Shown: positions 21,151 through 34,330, counted from the first letter of the stretch. The stretch: DNA of 64,000 nt from Lagopus muta (GCF_023343835.1 NC_064444.1:11459719-11523718), one strand, 5' to 3'. Notes: generated by a model from the letters alone, not told the origin. Translations and numbers: made by a program.

Positions 21151-24100
21151 AGGTAGGTGACTTGTGGCTCTGGTTTATTAAGGCTACTTATATGTGTTAT
21201 GCCAAACACAATCTAATACAATTCCCGTAGTGTTATGCCAACATATGTGCTACTGCAAATAAAACATGACATATGTGCTGCCAAAGCAATCGCATTCTGA
21301 AAACAGTGCAGCACGCTTCACATGTGTGAATGGAATCTTTTTCCTTTAAGAGGGGAAGACCTGCCCACCTGCCTTTGTGCATGTTATCCCTTCTCAGGAG
21401 TGGAGCCTTCCTCCCTGAAAATTTCCAGTGTGTAAATAAGCACTTAAGCAAACCAGAGGAAAACTTGACCTCTCGGTTGGTTGCAACCGGATATTTCATT
21501 TTCTCAACATTACAATATCAACTTAAGAATTAATCCAAAATGTTTTTATTCTTTGCACCAATAAGAAAATGCATCCGTGGCACAAGAATCTAAAAACAGA
21601 CAATATTTATCAAGAAACAAAGCTCATTCATACTCGGGTTCAGTAGAAGTTACATTAAAATATTGTCATGCCATTGGTCTGTTCTGCAGAAGGGAAAGTG
21701 GTTCTACTCAGAGAGATTGCATGAGCCCTACACAGATGGAACAGTCCTGCACTTCTTTTTGAATGTTTAACTGCTGTCACAAGACTGAAGTTGATTTAAG
21801 TGCTGTTTTGTTATTCTTCCCGAAACTGTAGCAAACTGTCAGTTCGCAGATACAAATGCGTGAGGTTTGTTCAGTTCCAGCATTCTGCCAGATGCTAGCT
21901 TCCTAGAGCACAGTGTATTCTCCACATTCCAGCACACATTCCAGGGGTCGTAGCTGTGCAGAGTTTGGCTCCAGGAAAGTTCAGTCTCCAAAACACAAGA
22001 GAGAAATTCTGCTGTGGGAGTGGGAGGCAGAAAGTTCAAGTGCTGCTGGGCGGGAGGCAGAGCTTTACTGGAGGTGGATCAGTCTGGTCTGGTCGAAACA
22101 GCTGCTATGACCACATCTGGCTCTTGAACTGCCTTTGGAAGCCTGTCTTATGGGAGCTCTGTGGCTCACTTTAATGACTAGATTCTCTGCTTGCTTCCAA
22201 GACAGGTCTCCTCCCCATCTCCCACGTGGAAGAGGAGCTGCAGTCCTCATGGGCTCCCTGCATGGCTCGTGAATTTCCCAGATGATTCTCCAGAGTGGTG
22301 AGGATGCTGAAACTGGGGAAGTTGTGTTGAGGATTAACCTTTTTTTACCAGGATCTGTTTCTAAATTGTAATGTGTAAAATAACAAGCATGTGTTTTAGA
22401 ATTGTTGCTGTGATACAGTCGTGTGGTAGATTTTGGTTATTGCGTTCCCTGAGGAGAGAAAGAGAACGTCAGCTAAAATGTTGAATGCTTTGTTAGTGAT
22501 TGCCAGCATGCTTCAAAAGCTGAAGCTCATGGAAGGAGTGGGTTTTCAACAGGGCCATACTATGCAAGACTGCCCTGCTCTGATGGTTACACTAGCTGTT
22601 ACAAATCCCGCTCTAATGAGGGTAACATGCCTACGGAATATAAATAGAATAAACCTGCTGTGGTCACATATTAGAAGCCTGTAACTCAGTGGCTCTGCCT
22701 TATACGTGAGTTATGTAAATGCCATTTTGGAAATCATCGCCTCACTTCTGACTGCTCCGTGACAGGAAACAAACTCCATGGGTGTGTTGGAGTCCTGCAG
22801 GCTTCCTGCTCCCATCTGGTTTCATGGACTGGGCTCTTGCTATAAGATTTTGCATCTCTCTTTGTACCTCCTGCTTTGTCTTTATTGCGAGGGAGCAATA
22901 TGAAATATGATAAATATTTGCTCTCTACAAATGAGGGCAAGTAATAAGCAGATATAGAAGCTCTATGATTTGGTGGGAGTATTTGTAACAAAGCTGGGGC
23001 TATGAAACTGGCATTTCTAGTGTCTGCTTTGAACCAATTTTATTCCACTGTGGAACAAAGAATTCATCTTTTTCTGTTGAAAAGATGGCAATATTAGGAA
23101 AATCCATGCTGTACATTTACTGATAGCGTTGTTCTATCATAGCATTAACTACTGTATTATAGCAGCAGAGGTACTGCTGAAGTTTTGAAACAGCAAAGTG
23201 TGACAGCCTCTATCTGTCACCCTTCACTAATCAACACTGTAGCTCTTTACCATCTGGGTTTTGGAGAATCTCTCATCATTAAGGCTCCATCCTTGCAAAC
23301 AGATGGCCACATTGTGTGATGTCCCTGCTGAAGTGCCTGCTGGGATCTATACAGACCTGTTGGGACAGATGCGTGGGTTTGCTCAGCCTGCTGGCATGCA
23401 CGTCTTGCACTTATATAGAAGGTGGTTCTAAGAGAAAGAACAAACATGGAGGCTGCCTGATACCTGTAGGCCAAACCCTTCCCTGGCCACATCACCAGTG
23501 CCACTGACACTGGCTGGGGTTGGGGATGAACGAGCAAAGACCTGCAGGCTGAGAAAGCCATGCACTGTAAAGTCTAGCTGGGCTGCTTGGTTTCTAGAGG
23601 CTGGTCAGTAAACAAGATTGTTTGAGCACATTTTGAAATGCTAGAAACTGGTTTATCTGAAACCTGCTGCTGAGTAAACATTCTTCAAGACAGAAACTCT
23701 GATGAAAACAAAATAGTGACTTGGGTGCAGCAAGCTGGGCACTGGTTGTTCTGGTGTGTGTTTCTGTGTTGCCAGCTTGCACTGCAGTATCCAGGCCATT
23801 CAGGTGGTCTGGACAGTCGCTGGGTGCTGCTGTCAGTGGTGCTCAGGCACCTGGGGCAGCGTGTCACATATGGCCTGTTACTGCTGGGCCTGGCAGTAAG
23901 CAGGCTCTGGCAGCTCGCATTCAACCCAGCTGATCTCAGCCAGGCTGCAGCGCGGCCATGTGCCTGAAGGCAGGCTGTGGGGATGTGCCATGAAGATGGT
24001 CCCTCTGTGGGCTTTCATGGGAGAAGGAACAGATCTGCTGAAAGGCCGTGGTGCCACCCTTATTTTCCGTCTGGTATCTCTGGAGGAGCCTTCATGTATG

Positions 24101-26400
24101 AAACAACTAAGGCATCTGCTTTTACCTTATATGCTGCATCTATGATAAAAGCCACGTGTGACCTTTTCTTCTTCTGTTAGAGGAAGAGGCCCATCTGGCC
24201 TTGAGTTAATGCTTTTCCTTTCTCAAATCCTGTTTTTCTAAAACAAAACACTCAGATTGTCTTTAGGACAAATATCTAGAGACCAAGTCTGCTCTGATGA
24301 AATAGGTACCAAAGCTTCCCTCAGTGCCCAGCGGCCACACACAGCTGGCACCAGCACTGTGCCCATTGCCCAGCCCAGCCCTGGGCTGCACAGAAGTGTT
24401 GTGAGAGCTCTGGCTGATGGAACAGCGACAGGGAGATTGTGTAACATGCCCTGGGCTGTGAAAGTCAGAGAGGTGAACAGAGAACCTGCTTATGGTTTAT
24501 TGTCACTGCCAGGTCTTGCTGGAAAGGAAGCCCAGCACTGCCTTCAAAGGGAGCTGCTCAGTGCTACTGCGTGTTCGGTCACCATTTTCCTGCATGCCTC
24601 TCCTTCAGCTGCTGCCTCAAGAACGCAGCACTGAGTGCTGCTCTGAGGTTTTATGAGCAAGTGCAGAGGCAGTAAAGGCTCTTTCTCATACAGTGTGCTG
24701 CACCATGATTTGTGTGTGTGATGTATGGTGCAGAGCAGCCCTGGCTGTTTGCTGCACCCCTGGTGAAGAGCGCTTCTGGGAGAGGCCCTCCAGTGTTTCT
24801 ATCTGGGGTGGCTGGACAAGAGTTTCTTGGAGTTACTTTCTGTTACTGTGTCCACAGTGGAAATAACAGTAAGCATAGAGTGGCTTGGAGAGGCTTGGAG
24901 CAGAAACAGCCAGAAGTAGGAGCCTCTGTTTTTAGTTTGAGACGTGTCTCTTTAAAGCTCTGCTGTGGTTGGGTCCATCTGTGCTTGTCATTCCTTTGTT
25001 AACCAAAAATCCCAAGCTGAGGAAAAACTGCTTTGCAGTTGTAGTGAGATGGAAGAGGCCCTGGGCTGTGGCAGAGCCAGAACTTCTGCCTGGGATAAAA
25101 ACTATTTGAGTAACTTGGAACTGTGGAGCTGGCTCACTTCACTGTGCTGCCTTCAGATGGCTGGACATTGTGCTGAGTCAGCAGTGTGCTCCAGAGCTTG
25201 TGGTGTTCCTTGGCTGTGCCTCAGGCAGGAACACGCCTCTCCACCGAAACCCTTCCATCCTTTCTTTTCAGTTTACTCACAGATCACATTTCCCTGCTTT
25301 TATTTTGCTTTTGTGACTGGCTGCTGTGGCAGTGTCTCTTCTTCCTTCCCAGGGATTGTGAAGGGCTAATGTGGATTTCATCACAGCAATGCCTTTATCT
25401 CTGTTTGCCTGTCACTGATGGAGAAACCCCAACAGCTTCAGTAGGTCTGGTAACATTCCAGTTTTGTTTCTCTTGTTCTCTTGCAGCTTTGGGGACTGTC
25501 ATCTGACTCGTGTGCCCAGCTGCAAAGCAGAGATTTTGCTGAGTGCCAAAAATCTCTTGCGTTTCTCTTACAGTGACTGGATTCCAGATTCTGCTCAAAG
25601 GAACAGAAAGACCCAATTTCAGCCAGCTGGATTTCCTGAACCAGGCACCCCTGCTGGAATGGTCACACAGTGCTGCTGTGTTTGGGTCTCAACATCTTCA
25701 GGCAGGAACCTGTGCAAGGAAACCTTTCTGGCAACTAATCCCCACACATTGTGTTTGGGAGTCCTTTAGGGAGTGGCTGTGACTCCACAAACTCTCCTGC
25801 CTGCATGTTTTTTCCAAGTGAGCATTCAGACTGCTGCTCTTTCTGCTGTTTTCTTCAGATTTTAATGAGTCCTTGGCAGCAGAAGTACTGAGCAAAAAAA
25901 AAAAAAAGAAAAAGGAAGTGCCCCATTAATGCACTGGAGATAGAATCAGGCTGGAAAACTCCAAGATTGACTGTAATAGCACTGACCATAATGTAAAACC
26001 CGTATGCTGAGGAGGCCAGATACTCCTCTGTATCTAAGGTCTTTCAGGAGAAGTGTGTTCTCCAACCTGTGGCAGCCCCAGACTTTCCAGGTCTCCCTGC
26101 CCATCAGCAACAGCACAGCCAGCATTTGCAGGAGCAGCTGCTGAGAAATGCCCTCAAGCTCTGTCTGCATGGCTGCAGCACTGAGCAGCACTGACTGTCT
26201 TGCAAGAATGGAAAACTGAGAAAGAATATGAAGGTACAGGAAGTCAGTGTGTCCGTCTGAAGTTTATGGAAGTGCAAGTGCCAGTGTGCACCTCGGGCCT
26301 AAAGCAACAATCAGACTGATACTTAAAGTAGTGGTGCGTGTCTTGGCAGTTGTCCTTAGTCCCACGGGTGTCACAGCTTTTCTGTGCTTGACTGTTTTTC
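21151..26400. other. Gene-free stretch
   Basis: Moderately GC-rich between 23.3 and 25.7 kb, with many overlapping open frames of 60-134 residues on both strands, none with a recognisable domain or splice-supported structure. An A-rich run lies at 25,893-25,912. No RNA gene was seen. Confidence 0.5.
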
Positions 26401-26402
26401 CA

Positions 26403-26592
26403 TACAGAAGAAGTGCTGAGGCATTGGAGCAGGGTGCCTGGGCAGGTGGTGGAGTCACTGTTCCCAGAGGTGTTTAAGGAGAGGGTAGAGGTGGTACTCA
26501 GGGACACAGAGAGTGGGCAATTCTGGTGGCAGGTGGACTGTTGGACTAGATGATCTTAGACATCTTTTCCCACCTAAATGATTCTGTGATGA
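26403..26592 (+). mobile_element. CR1 LINE extreme 3' end
   Basis: Sense CR1 tail: GGTGGTGGAGTCACTGTTCC, then GAGGTGTTTAAGGAGAGG, GGACTAGATGATCTTAGA and finally the octamer-type end ATGATTCTGTGATGATT. No coding capacity remains apart from a short stretch. Confidence 0.88.
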
Positions 26593-27360
26593 TTAGAGGT
26601 GTGACTGTCCTCCATTAGTGGATAAAAACAGTTCACAGATCTCTTGGGAATTGATAATAATAAGACCCTTGGATACAGAAGAAAAACTGATCTCTAAGAG
26701 GACTGAGGAATAGGTTCAAAACTGGAATACATTTCTGAAGCCAATTACTGGGAAGAAACTGAGAGTTTTGCCTATGGAGTACAGAATTGGAACTTAAGTT
26801 ATGCACACTGATTCAACAACTGTGCTATTTTTGGCTTGTGAACTGTTCTAATGGCTGTTTATTTTTAAGGTCATTTTCTGTTTGCACAGCATATACACCC
26901 TTCTGGTGGGTGGGAGGCATTATAAAAACAATCACTGCTGCTCAGAATTATGAACTAAACTCGAAGAGGGATGGAAAAAAAACAGAACTTGGTGTACTTA
27001 CTACTTTAAAAAACATCTGTTTAGGTCAGAAGGCTTTGTTGACCCATTCCAAGCTGTGGCCCCACCGGAAAAATCCCATCCCAATTAACATAGATTACCA
27101 CAGGGGATTGCAAAAGACTTGGGAAAACTCGGACAGAGTATAAACAGAAAGGAAGCATCAGGTTTGGCAGTTTCTTCCAAAATACTCACCTTCTGGTAGC
27201 AAATACAAGACTAGAATGTTCATCTCATGGCTGAAGAGTTGCTAAGAGCTGGATTTCATGCTGGCTGGCCATGCCTGAATCACAGCATCTGTCTTTTTAA
27301 GGCTCGTGTAAAATAACAACACACTTCACTGACATTTTCTGGCTTCTTCCTGGTGGCTGT
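26593..27360. other. Intergenic sequence between the CR1 tail and the PLEKHF1 3' end
   Basis: An open frame at 26,787-27,143 (118 aa) has no recognised motif. Nothing else is supportable. Confidence 0.45.
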
Positions 27361-27363
27361 ATC

Positions 27364-27369
27364 TTTATT
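27364..27369 (-). terminator. Candidate poly(A) signal of PLEKHF1
   Basis: TTTATT on the plus strand is AATAAA on the minus strand, about 1.46 kb after the PLEKHF1 stop. Closer alternatives exist at 27,703-27,708 and 27,721-27,726. I cannot tell which is used. Confidence 0.35.
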
Positions 27370-28826
27370 CCCACACAGTCAAGTAATACAAATTGATTGG
27401 ACAGTGGCAGTTTACAAAATAAAGTAAGAATGATTACTCTGAGCTTAAATTAAAAAAAAATCTAAATCTGGCCACGTGGAATTCAATGCCATATTTAGAC
27501 CAGAAACTGGTAAGGAAGTGGTTCATAACATTGACGGTGTATTCTCAGCCATGTTCCTTTCCCAGAAAATAAAATACACCATACAAAAATATACTAAAAT
27601 TATTAACTGAGTTGGTGGAAATTGTCTGCTGCAATATAATTGCTGTTGTCTGATTTTCAGCATATTTACTCCAGCACTACGTTATGACAGAAGTAAACTG
27701 TGTTTATTCAAATATTTGAATTTATTTTGAACTTTCAAGTTCATCTCAAATTAATTTTCTTGTGCTCCAGCCCTGAAGATGCATGAAGGACATTAAGTTT
27801 GGACTTGTGCAACTGATACAAGTGAGGGAGCACAGGAGTGTTCAGTTCCTTGAGGTCTTTTTCAGGAAGGGAGTGGGAATCAAAATGCTGAACCTCTTTG
27901 ATTTTAAAAATTCTAGAAAAATGCCCCAGATTAAGACTTGCTAAAAGTCTTCCCTGGGCAACTCTTTTTCCTGATAGGCTTGAGGTCATCAGCTCTCTAG
28001 CAATCTGGTGAAACTGCCTGGTTTTGAGATCTGGGGCTCTGCTCTTGAGTCAGCTGCAGTAAACCTTTTCCTTCTCTCCTTTATATAAACATACCTGTCC
28101 CTCTTCCCATCCCTCCCTTCCTTGTCTGATAGCACACATATCTGATATCACGATTTCTTTCTATGAGAGCCCCAGCCCTTTGATGAGCCTCATATGCATT
28201 CACAGTGCCATTTCCTTAGTGTTTCCAAAGTTCAGAATTCCTGGTGTAGAAGTCAAAGTCCATACCTATTTCACCACCCACTGAGGAGAGGCAGGTTTGC
28301 ACAGTTGCAATGACAATCTCTAAAGTTGATGTAATACCTGTGAAAAGAGCCTGCCCTAGAAGTTCTCTGTTCTTTGCAGAGAATGCCTCATGGGAAGCAA
28401 AAGCACCAGTTTTCTGCAGAGCCCCAGAAGGGTCTGAAGGTCCCCTCACCTCTGAAGGAGGAATTCAACATGAGCAGGCAAGCGTATTTCAGCCAAGGAT
28501 TGCTAGCTCCTTTTTTCTCCCAAGAGTATTATTGCTCCACTTTTGCAGACAGGAAGATTAAGGCACAGAAAGGTGAACTCACTTGGATCAAGACTGATCT
28601 CTAGTCCAGTCTCTTCTCTAAGCTGTCATTCTGTGCTTGTGTATAGGAGACGTTCTCAGAATGACCTGGGGTAGTCCATGACCTTTGTTCCCCTCGCAGA
28701 CAGCACAAACAGGGGCCAATATCCACCTTCCCAGGCACGGCCTCCGCAGAACACACCAAGAAGGACATGCATTGGAGGCCAGAAGTTGGCTTCCCAATAT
28801 TGAAACACCGCTGGTTCTCGAGGAGG

Positions 28827-29648
28827 TCAGCTATGGAAAGATGACCAAGATACCTCTGAGGTATAAAACTCTGTGTCTGCTGGCCACTGGTCAACTTTGT
28901 AATCATCAGACTTGTCACTGTCATCACCGCTGGAGGGTTCATAGCCTGGGATGGCAGAACGGTACCGCCCCGGCTGCCGACAGTCAGCCTCCTCTTCCTT
29001 CTTCTGTTCTGCCAGCAGCTGCCTGTAGCACAGGTTGCAGACCCTCAGGGGCTTGGGGGACAGCCGGGGCATCAAAAACCTCTGCCTGGAGCAGTCTCCA
29101 CACACCACAAAGCCACACTTGCGGCAGTGGTGCCTTCGAGTGAGCGTGGAGAACTTGGTCTGCGTGCAGCGCATGCAGATGTCTGTCGCCTTGTCGGGGA
29201 TCCAGGGGGCCGCGTGCTCTGTGGAGGGCTGCCTGCCCGTCTTTGTCAGCAGGTGCCTGATGCACTCCTCCAGATGGCTGATCCACTCCTTCCGCTCCGT
29301 CAGGGACGCCGCAGAAACCACAAAGGACTTTTTTGAGGTTTTGATCATCCAGCGGTTCTTCATCTGCAAGGTGTCGGGCAGCGTCTCCAAAGTGACATCT
29401 TCAAGGGGAATGATGTGCTGGGAATTGTACTTCCTTTTGTTAATCACTATGCTCCCATACACGAGGATGTCATTGAACAGGAAGAATATGCGAGGCTTTG
29501 GTTTCTTGCGGCATTCTTTGGTTAAAATCCCTTCTCCCAAAAGGACTCTCCCTGGCACAGCTAAGGGTTGTCCAGAAGCCCCAAAGCAGTTTTCCACAGC
29601 AGCAATGCGCTGGCTGTTGATCTCGGTGTTTGCGAGGTGGTCCACCAT
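28827..29648 (-). CDS. PLEKHF1: PLEKHF1 (phafin-1), PH and FYVE domain protein
   Basis: A single uninterrupted coding exon of 273 residues. The start MVDHLANTEINSQRIAAVE and the end in FHS match human PLEKHF1 (279 aa) and not the paralogue PLEKHF2. A PH domain covers about residues 35-131 (FFLFNDILVYGS, WMIKT, EWISHLEEC). The FYVE domain covers about 149-212 with WIPD (149-152), RRHHCRKCG (171-179), RVC (202-204) and eight zinc-binding cysteines (158, 161, 175, 178, 183, 186, 204, 207). The tail is acidic (SSGDDSDKSDD). The family binds phosphatidylinositol 3-phosphate on endosomes and lysosomes and is linked to autophagy and lysosome-associated apoptosis. An acceptor (CTCTTCAG) lies 12 bases before the ATG, so the first exon is non-coding. 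Confidence 0.97.
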   Translation of the reverse strand: MVDHLANTEINSQRIAAVENCFGASGQPLAVPGRVLLGEGILTKECRKKPKPRIFFLFNDILVYGSIVINKRKYNSQHIIPLEDVTLETLPDTLQMKNRWMIKTSKKSFVVSAASLTERKEWISHLEECIRHLLTKTGRQPSTEHAAPWIPDKATDICMRCTQTKFSTLTRRHHCRKCGFVVCGDCSRQRFLMPRLSPKPLRVCNLCYRQLLAEQKKEEEADCRQPGRYRSAIPGYEPSSGDDSDKSDDYKVDQWPADTEFYTSEVSWSSFHS

Positions 29649-29660
29649 CTCCAGCTCACC

Positions 29661-32600
29661 CTGAAGAGAGGAAAATAAAGAAGTGGTGAAGCTGCACTTG
29701 GCAGACCACCAGGACGAGGCCGAGCAGCGAGCCTGCGTGCACGTGATAAGCTTCTCATGTCAGTGGAGGTTAAAATAATCTCTTTTCCACTCTTCACATC
29801 AGTTTATGACCTTTTAGAATTATTTTTTCAAAGTTTCTGACCGCACTTTGCAACAATCTGGCCTGCATTGGGGTGGTTCCATTCTCAGCAATGGAAGCTC
29901 TCTAATACAGAACCCTCTTTTCCGTTACAACCGTGCTTTTTACCAGTATAACTGCATTCCCGTATGAAAGAAAGCAGACTGGCCTGAAATACTTCATACA
30001 CGGGGAGTTTCTGCACTGTGACAGCTGGCAGGGTCCAGGGCCAGGCCCTTCTGTCCCTGCCAGCAGTGAGCACAGCTGCACAGGCGCTGTGCTAGTGCTG
30101 TGAGCTGGCTGATGATGGGCTGGATGCAGTGCAGGGAGAACATTTGTGGTCTCTGGAGCCAGTCTCCCATTTCTGCCTGCGCGCTCGTTTTCTTGAAGAT
30201 TAGCTGCAGATACACACCGCCCAGAATGCTGTTTTGGGTCAGAGCTGAGGCAGACTTTTGGAACCAAACAGAGTGCTCTACTGTTTGTTCCCACTGATCC
30301 TCCCTGCATGACAAAATGAAGAAAAAAGGAAGGAAAAAAAAAAAGAAAAGCAAAAAGGCAGCAGCTACATGAATAAAAAAAACACACAGCCAGCTCCTTC
30401 CTCCATTGCCCCAGCTGTGCTTTGGCTGCCTGTGCTTCCAGCTATAAGACACATCACTCTGAAAATAGCCTGATGTCTGCTGAAAGGGAAGTAGACCGCA
30501 GCATGCTCATCTTTCCCTGCACCTCTGCACCCTTGTTCTCACACAGCCCAGGTGCTTGTGGTTTTTTAAAATGTACATAAAGGTAGCTCTGAAGCAAACG
30601 CTGATGTTGTGCTACTAATAGTTTGCAGTAAGAAAAGTGCTTTATGTTGTACATTAAACTTTTCAGTGCACCTAATTCCTTCTGAGTTTAATGGTATACC
30701 AAGACTATTCAGGCCTAACAATCCACGAGAAAGTGAGTCATTTCCTCTTAGAGAGGTAGTTCAGCAATCACGAGGTAGCCCACAGATCACAGGGATCTGT
30801 GCAGTCCTAGTTTCTGTGAGCATTTCAGACCATAACCCATATAGAAGCTCTCGCCACATTTTTCCCATCTTTGAGTCCTTATAGCCAGAGTGTCGGAATG
30901 TAGGGGAAAGGGAAGGCAAAGACAACAACACGCTGAGTTCTGAGCATTTGAGATGATGATTTACATTCTTGTCTTGCCCTTCACTCCAAATACCTTTCAG
31001 AATGCTACAAGGGAAACCGCAGAATAGCTGTTCGAGGTCGCTGTGCACTGTTTATGTATTGCCTAAGCTATTTAACAGACTGCTCAATTCTCTCTAGTCC
31101 CCAGATTTTTTTCTTTAGAGCAGGCCAGCAGTCCCTGTACAAAGTAATGGTGCTGGTTCAGCCCTGTGAGGGAACCTGAAGGAAATGACTCTGCATTAAT
31201 AGCTTTTTGTAAGTAGTGCTGTGTGACCAGTGCTTCTCAAAAGCTGCAGCTATTGGGATTTCTTTTTGATGCACAAAGGCAGCACCTTCTGCAGCATGAG
31301 GCTTGTCTGCAGGATACCGGCATGGCTTCCATCAGCCCTGCTTGCTGCCTGACAACCTTCCCAAGATTTGTCTTGCAGGAGCTGCTGGGATCTTGGAAAT
31401 GCACACAGCCGGGCAAACCCAAGCTGACATGTCACCAAAAGAGGACAACCCTGGGTGAATCTTCTCCTTCAATTAAAGGCAGGAGGCCTCCCAATTCTTC
31501 CTGTGAGTATGTGAATCTTAAGGATCCTGAAGTCCAGATGTGATGGAGCTGGACAGTGTGAAACATACCCACTCGTGTGTGTCCTCCAGTGTGATGTGCA
31601 ATTTAAAGCTAACCGTAAGTTAAATAGTTACAAAAAAAGCATCAGAGAGATGGAAGAAGTATAAGAAAATACCTTCAGAGGAAATCAAAGTGAGCAGCTA
31701 TGTAGTAGAAAAGTGTGAAATGTGAAGGAAACAAAAAGGGGCTCCCATTAAGTGTCACGCTTCCACACAGAGAGTGCCTTCTTCCCTCTGGATTGTTACA
31801 CACGTAAAAAGCCATGAGTTAACTAAGAAAAGCTAACTCCTTCTTGGGAAAATCTCCCTGCTACAACTAGAAGTGTCATCTGTTGCTCTAGGCCTGGATA
31901 TTTCCCTAAGGAGTTCTCACAGGGAAGCAAAATAAAAGCTTTTTTCTTCCATTTCTATCCCCTCAGGCGTAATAACGTTCCAGTAAATAACTGGAGCACA
32001 GAAGTTAAAAAAAAAAAAAAAAAAGAAAAAAGAAAAAAAAAAAAAAAGGAGTGGGACTCACATTGCTTAACTTCAGGCTTGGACAACAGCTTCAGTACAA
32101 TTCTGCACTCCCTGTTCAGCTGTGGGGAGGCAGCCAGCTGTAAGGGGTGGCTCACCCCATCCCACCATGAGGGAGAGCAGCCCTGCCCCGAATTTCTACA
32201 CAGCCCAAGGCTTGACTAAACGACAGACAGATTCCATGTTAATAGCATGACTCACTGCAGATAGTGCTCAGCTCTGCTTTGGAATGGAACTGCTATGTAT
32301 GGCAGTTCCAGAATAATATGGTTTCCCTTACTATGAAGCATCCCTGCCTTTAGGAACAACAGTGATGTGGTATAAAAAGCAGAGCATAAATTGTATTCTA
32401 GTCATTCTAGCAGATAATTTTTTCCCTTTTTCATCAGGTTTGCTCTGTGACTTCAGATTGTGCTGCTTGTTACCGAGTGATGCAAATGCACATATGCCTC
32501 ACATGGTAGAAGAGCGGGAAGATGTACTTTACTGGCATCCTACTTTACATGAGAGTTTTCAGCATGGCAAAGTTTCCATTCTTTTTTGTGTCATGATCTG

Positions 32601-33653
32601 TTGACTTTGCATGTGATCAAACATATCCAGTTTGTACAGTTGGTATTCAAAGGAAAAATACTATTTTGTCTGCACCCAACTTCACTTTTTAACAATGAGT
32701 GCTTATTAACTTATGAATATAAATAGCCATGCTGATGCTTGCCTGGCAGTACTCCCGGGTCACTCAGCCTGGGCTATGCTTTTGAGGCTGTATGCAGCTA
32801 AAGTGCAGGCAGAGCAACGCTGGGAGCAGTTCTGCCTGACTCTTCAGCCCCGCAGCCAACCTGCGCAGACAGATCTCGCTATCCGCAATCACACCAAGCG
32901 CTGGGCCGGCCCGGCTCTGCCGGCACCCGCAGCAGCACGACGCTCCGCGCCTCGCCTCCCTCCAGACCTCTTCCTCCTCCCGGTTCTGGCAGCTGGGAGG
33001 CCTCGGGACACAGGGCTGACAGAAGCTCCTCCGCACCCAACCCTGAGCGCCCGGGGCGAGCAACGAACGCCGCTCCGCTTCACTTTCTGCCCGCTTGCGG
33101 CTCGCCTCTCCCTCGCTAGCAGCCGGCAGAGCCCCGGGCACCCGAGTGCGGTGCAGACTCAGCTGACAGCGGGCCGGGCTGCACAAGCACCAAGAGAACA
33201 GCAGCGCACGGGAGCACGCAGCAGTCACTCACAGGGGGACCGGAGGCCTCCGACCCTCCCAGTGCCCCTAAGCACGGGCAGGTGCGAAACGCGCTCCCGC
33301 AGGCTGAGCAACAAGCTTTGTCCCCGCGCCTTCGGTTCCGTGCTCGTTCTCGCTAAGCGGAGCGCCTCCACCGCGAGCGAGACGGCTGAACCCCCACGGC
33401 CCCGTGCACGGCGAGCCGGGCACGCCCGTGTCCCGAGCGGAGTTCACGTAACGCTCAGCACGGGCAGCGCGGCCGCTCGGGGCGTTCTTTCCCTCTTTCT
33501 TTCTCCCCCGCCTTCTTTGCAGCCCGCCCCGCTCGCCGCAGAGCCGCCGATGGGCGCCCGCGCGGACCCCGGCCCGGCACGGCGCGAGCTCCCGCGCTGC
33601 TTCACGCAGAGCCGCTGTCCCTCTCGGAACGGAGCCCCGCGCCCCACGCTCAC
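29661..33653 (-). other. PLEKHF1: PLEKHF1 intron 1
   Basis: Bounded by donor CAG|GTGAGC (minus, exon edge at 33654) and acceptor TTCAG|GGTGAG (exon edge at 29660), about 4.0 kb. It contains an A-rich/oligopyrimidine run (30,326-30,356) and a longer A-rich tract at 32,007-32,047. No other exon was recognised. The CpG-rich upstream end (from about 32.8 kb) belongs to the promoter island. Confidence 0.75.
32007..32047. repeat. A-rich simple repeat
   Basis: About 41 bases, nearly all A with two or three interspersed G. It may be a degraded poly(A) tail or a simple expansion. Confidence 0.9.
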
Positions 33654-34330
33654 CTGACGCCCGTCCCTCCGCCCGCGGCACCGCTGCTCCCCGGCCGCCC
33701 TCGCGCCAAGCGGCTCCGCTCGGCGGCCGCCCCGCCCCGCTCTCCCGCCCCGCCCACTCAGAGCCCGCCGGCCAATGGGCGTCGCTCGAGCTCGGCGCGC
33801 CGCGGGGGCACGCTCCGCCTTTTCGGCGGGCAAAGCTCAGCGCCGCCGGGGGGCGCTGTAGAGCGAGCACGCCGTGACGGCCTGCTGGGGAGGTCTCTCG
33901 CGGGCTGGCCGCGGTCACGTGGGGCGGCGGCGGCGGGGCGCTTTGTGTCGGGCCGCTTCGGCCTCGCGGGGCTCCGTCAGAGGGGCTGGCATCTAACTGA
34001 GGTGCTCGCTGGCTGTAATAGCTCTTCTATTTTTAATGGGCACTGATGGACCTGTCAAAGTATTAGAAATGTGTTTTTTTCCCCACAATCTCCTTTTCCC
34101 AGGCAGCGGTAGCGCGGGCAGCTCGCAGCAGCTCGGGGCCGAAGCGCTTCGCAGTGCGGCGTTCCGCGCGGCCGCGCTTCACGCGCTGATGCTGCGGGCA
34201 GTGAGGGGCGGCTGTGGGCCACACCGCCTCCGGGCTGAGGGGCGGAGCAGCTGCAGTCTGGGTTAGCAGCCTTTGGTGTCCTGACCTGGCGCCGGTGCCG
34301 TTGTCTGATCCGTCGCCTCCGTTGTTTGCT
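32820..34330 (-). promoter_or_regulatory. PLEKHF1: CpG island promoter and non-coding first exon of PLEKHF1
   Basis: CpG-dense block. On the minus strand a non-coding exon ends at 33654 with GCGTCAG|GTGAGCG. Just upstream (higher coordinates) are GC boxes (CCCCGCCCC near 33,731), a CCAAT motif in plus orientation (33,772-33,776) and GTCACGTG (33,914-33,921). Transcription probably starts around 33.7-33.8 kb. Long open frames here on both strands (for example 32713-33657, 314 aa) are low-complexity Pro/Arg/Ala products of GC content and I do not treat them as genes. Confidence 0.75.
33914..33921. promoter_or_regulatory. E-box GTCACGTG (CLEAR-like)
   Basis: A palindromic CACGTG with flanking GT, the core of USF and TFEB/TFE3 (CLEAR) sites, within the PLEKHF1 promoter island. 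Binding is inferred only. Confidence 0.4.

Noticed and set aside
22000-26000. Cluster of open frames up to 134 aa in the gene desert
   Set aside because: They overlap in several phases on both strands with no recognisable domains. Moderate GC content accounts for them.
28827-29648. Assignment as PLEKHF2
   Set aside because: The N-terminus (MVDHLANTEINSQRI), the long tail ending in FHS and the synteny with POP4 and C19orf12 fit PLEKHF1. PLEKHF2 is shorter, with a different Ser/Asp-rich tail.
29035-29664. 209-aa frame antisense to PLEKHF1
   Set aside because: It is the complement of a well-supported coding exon and shows no motif of its own.
32713-33918. Long frames over the PLEKHF1 island (314 aa plus, 216 aa minus)
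   Set aside because: Same GC-driven artefact. They overlap the non-coding first exon and promoter motifs, and no family is recognisable.
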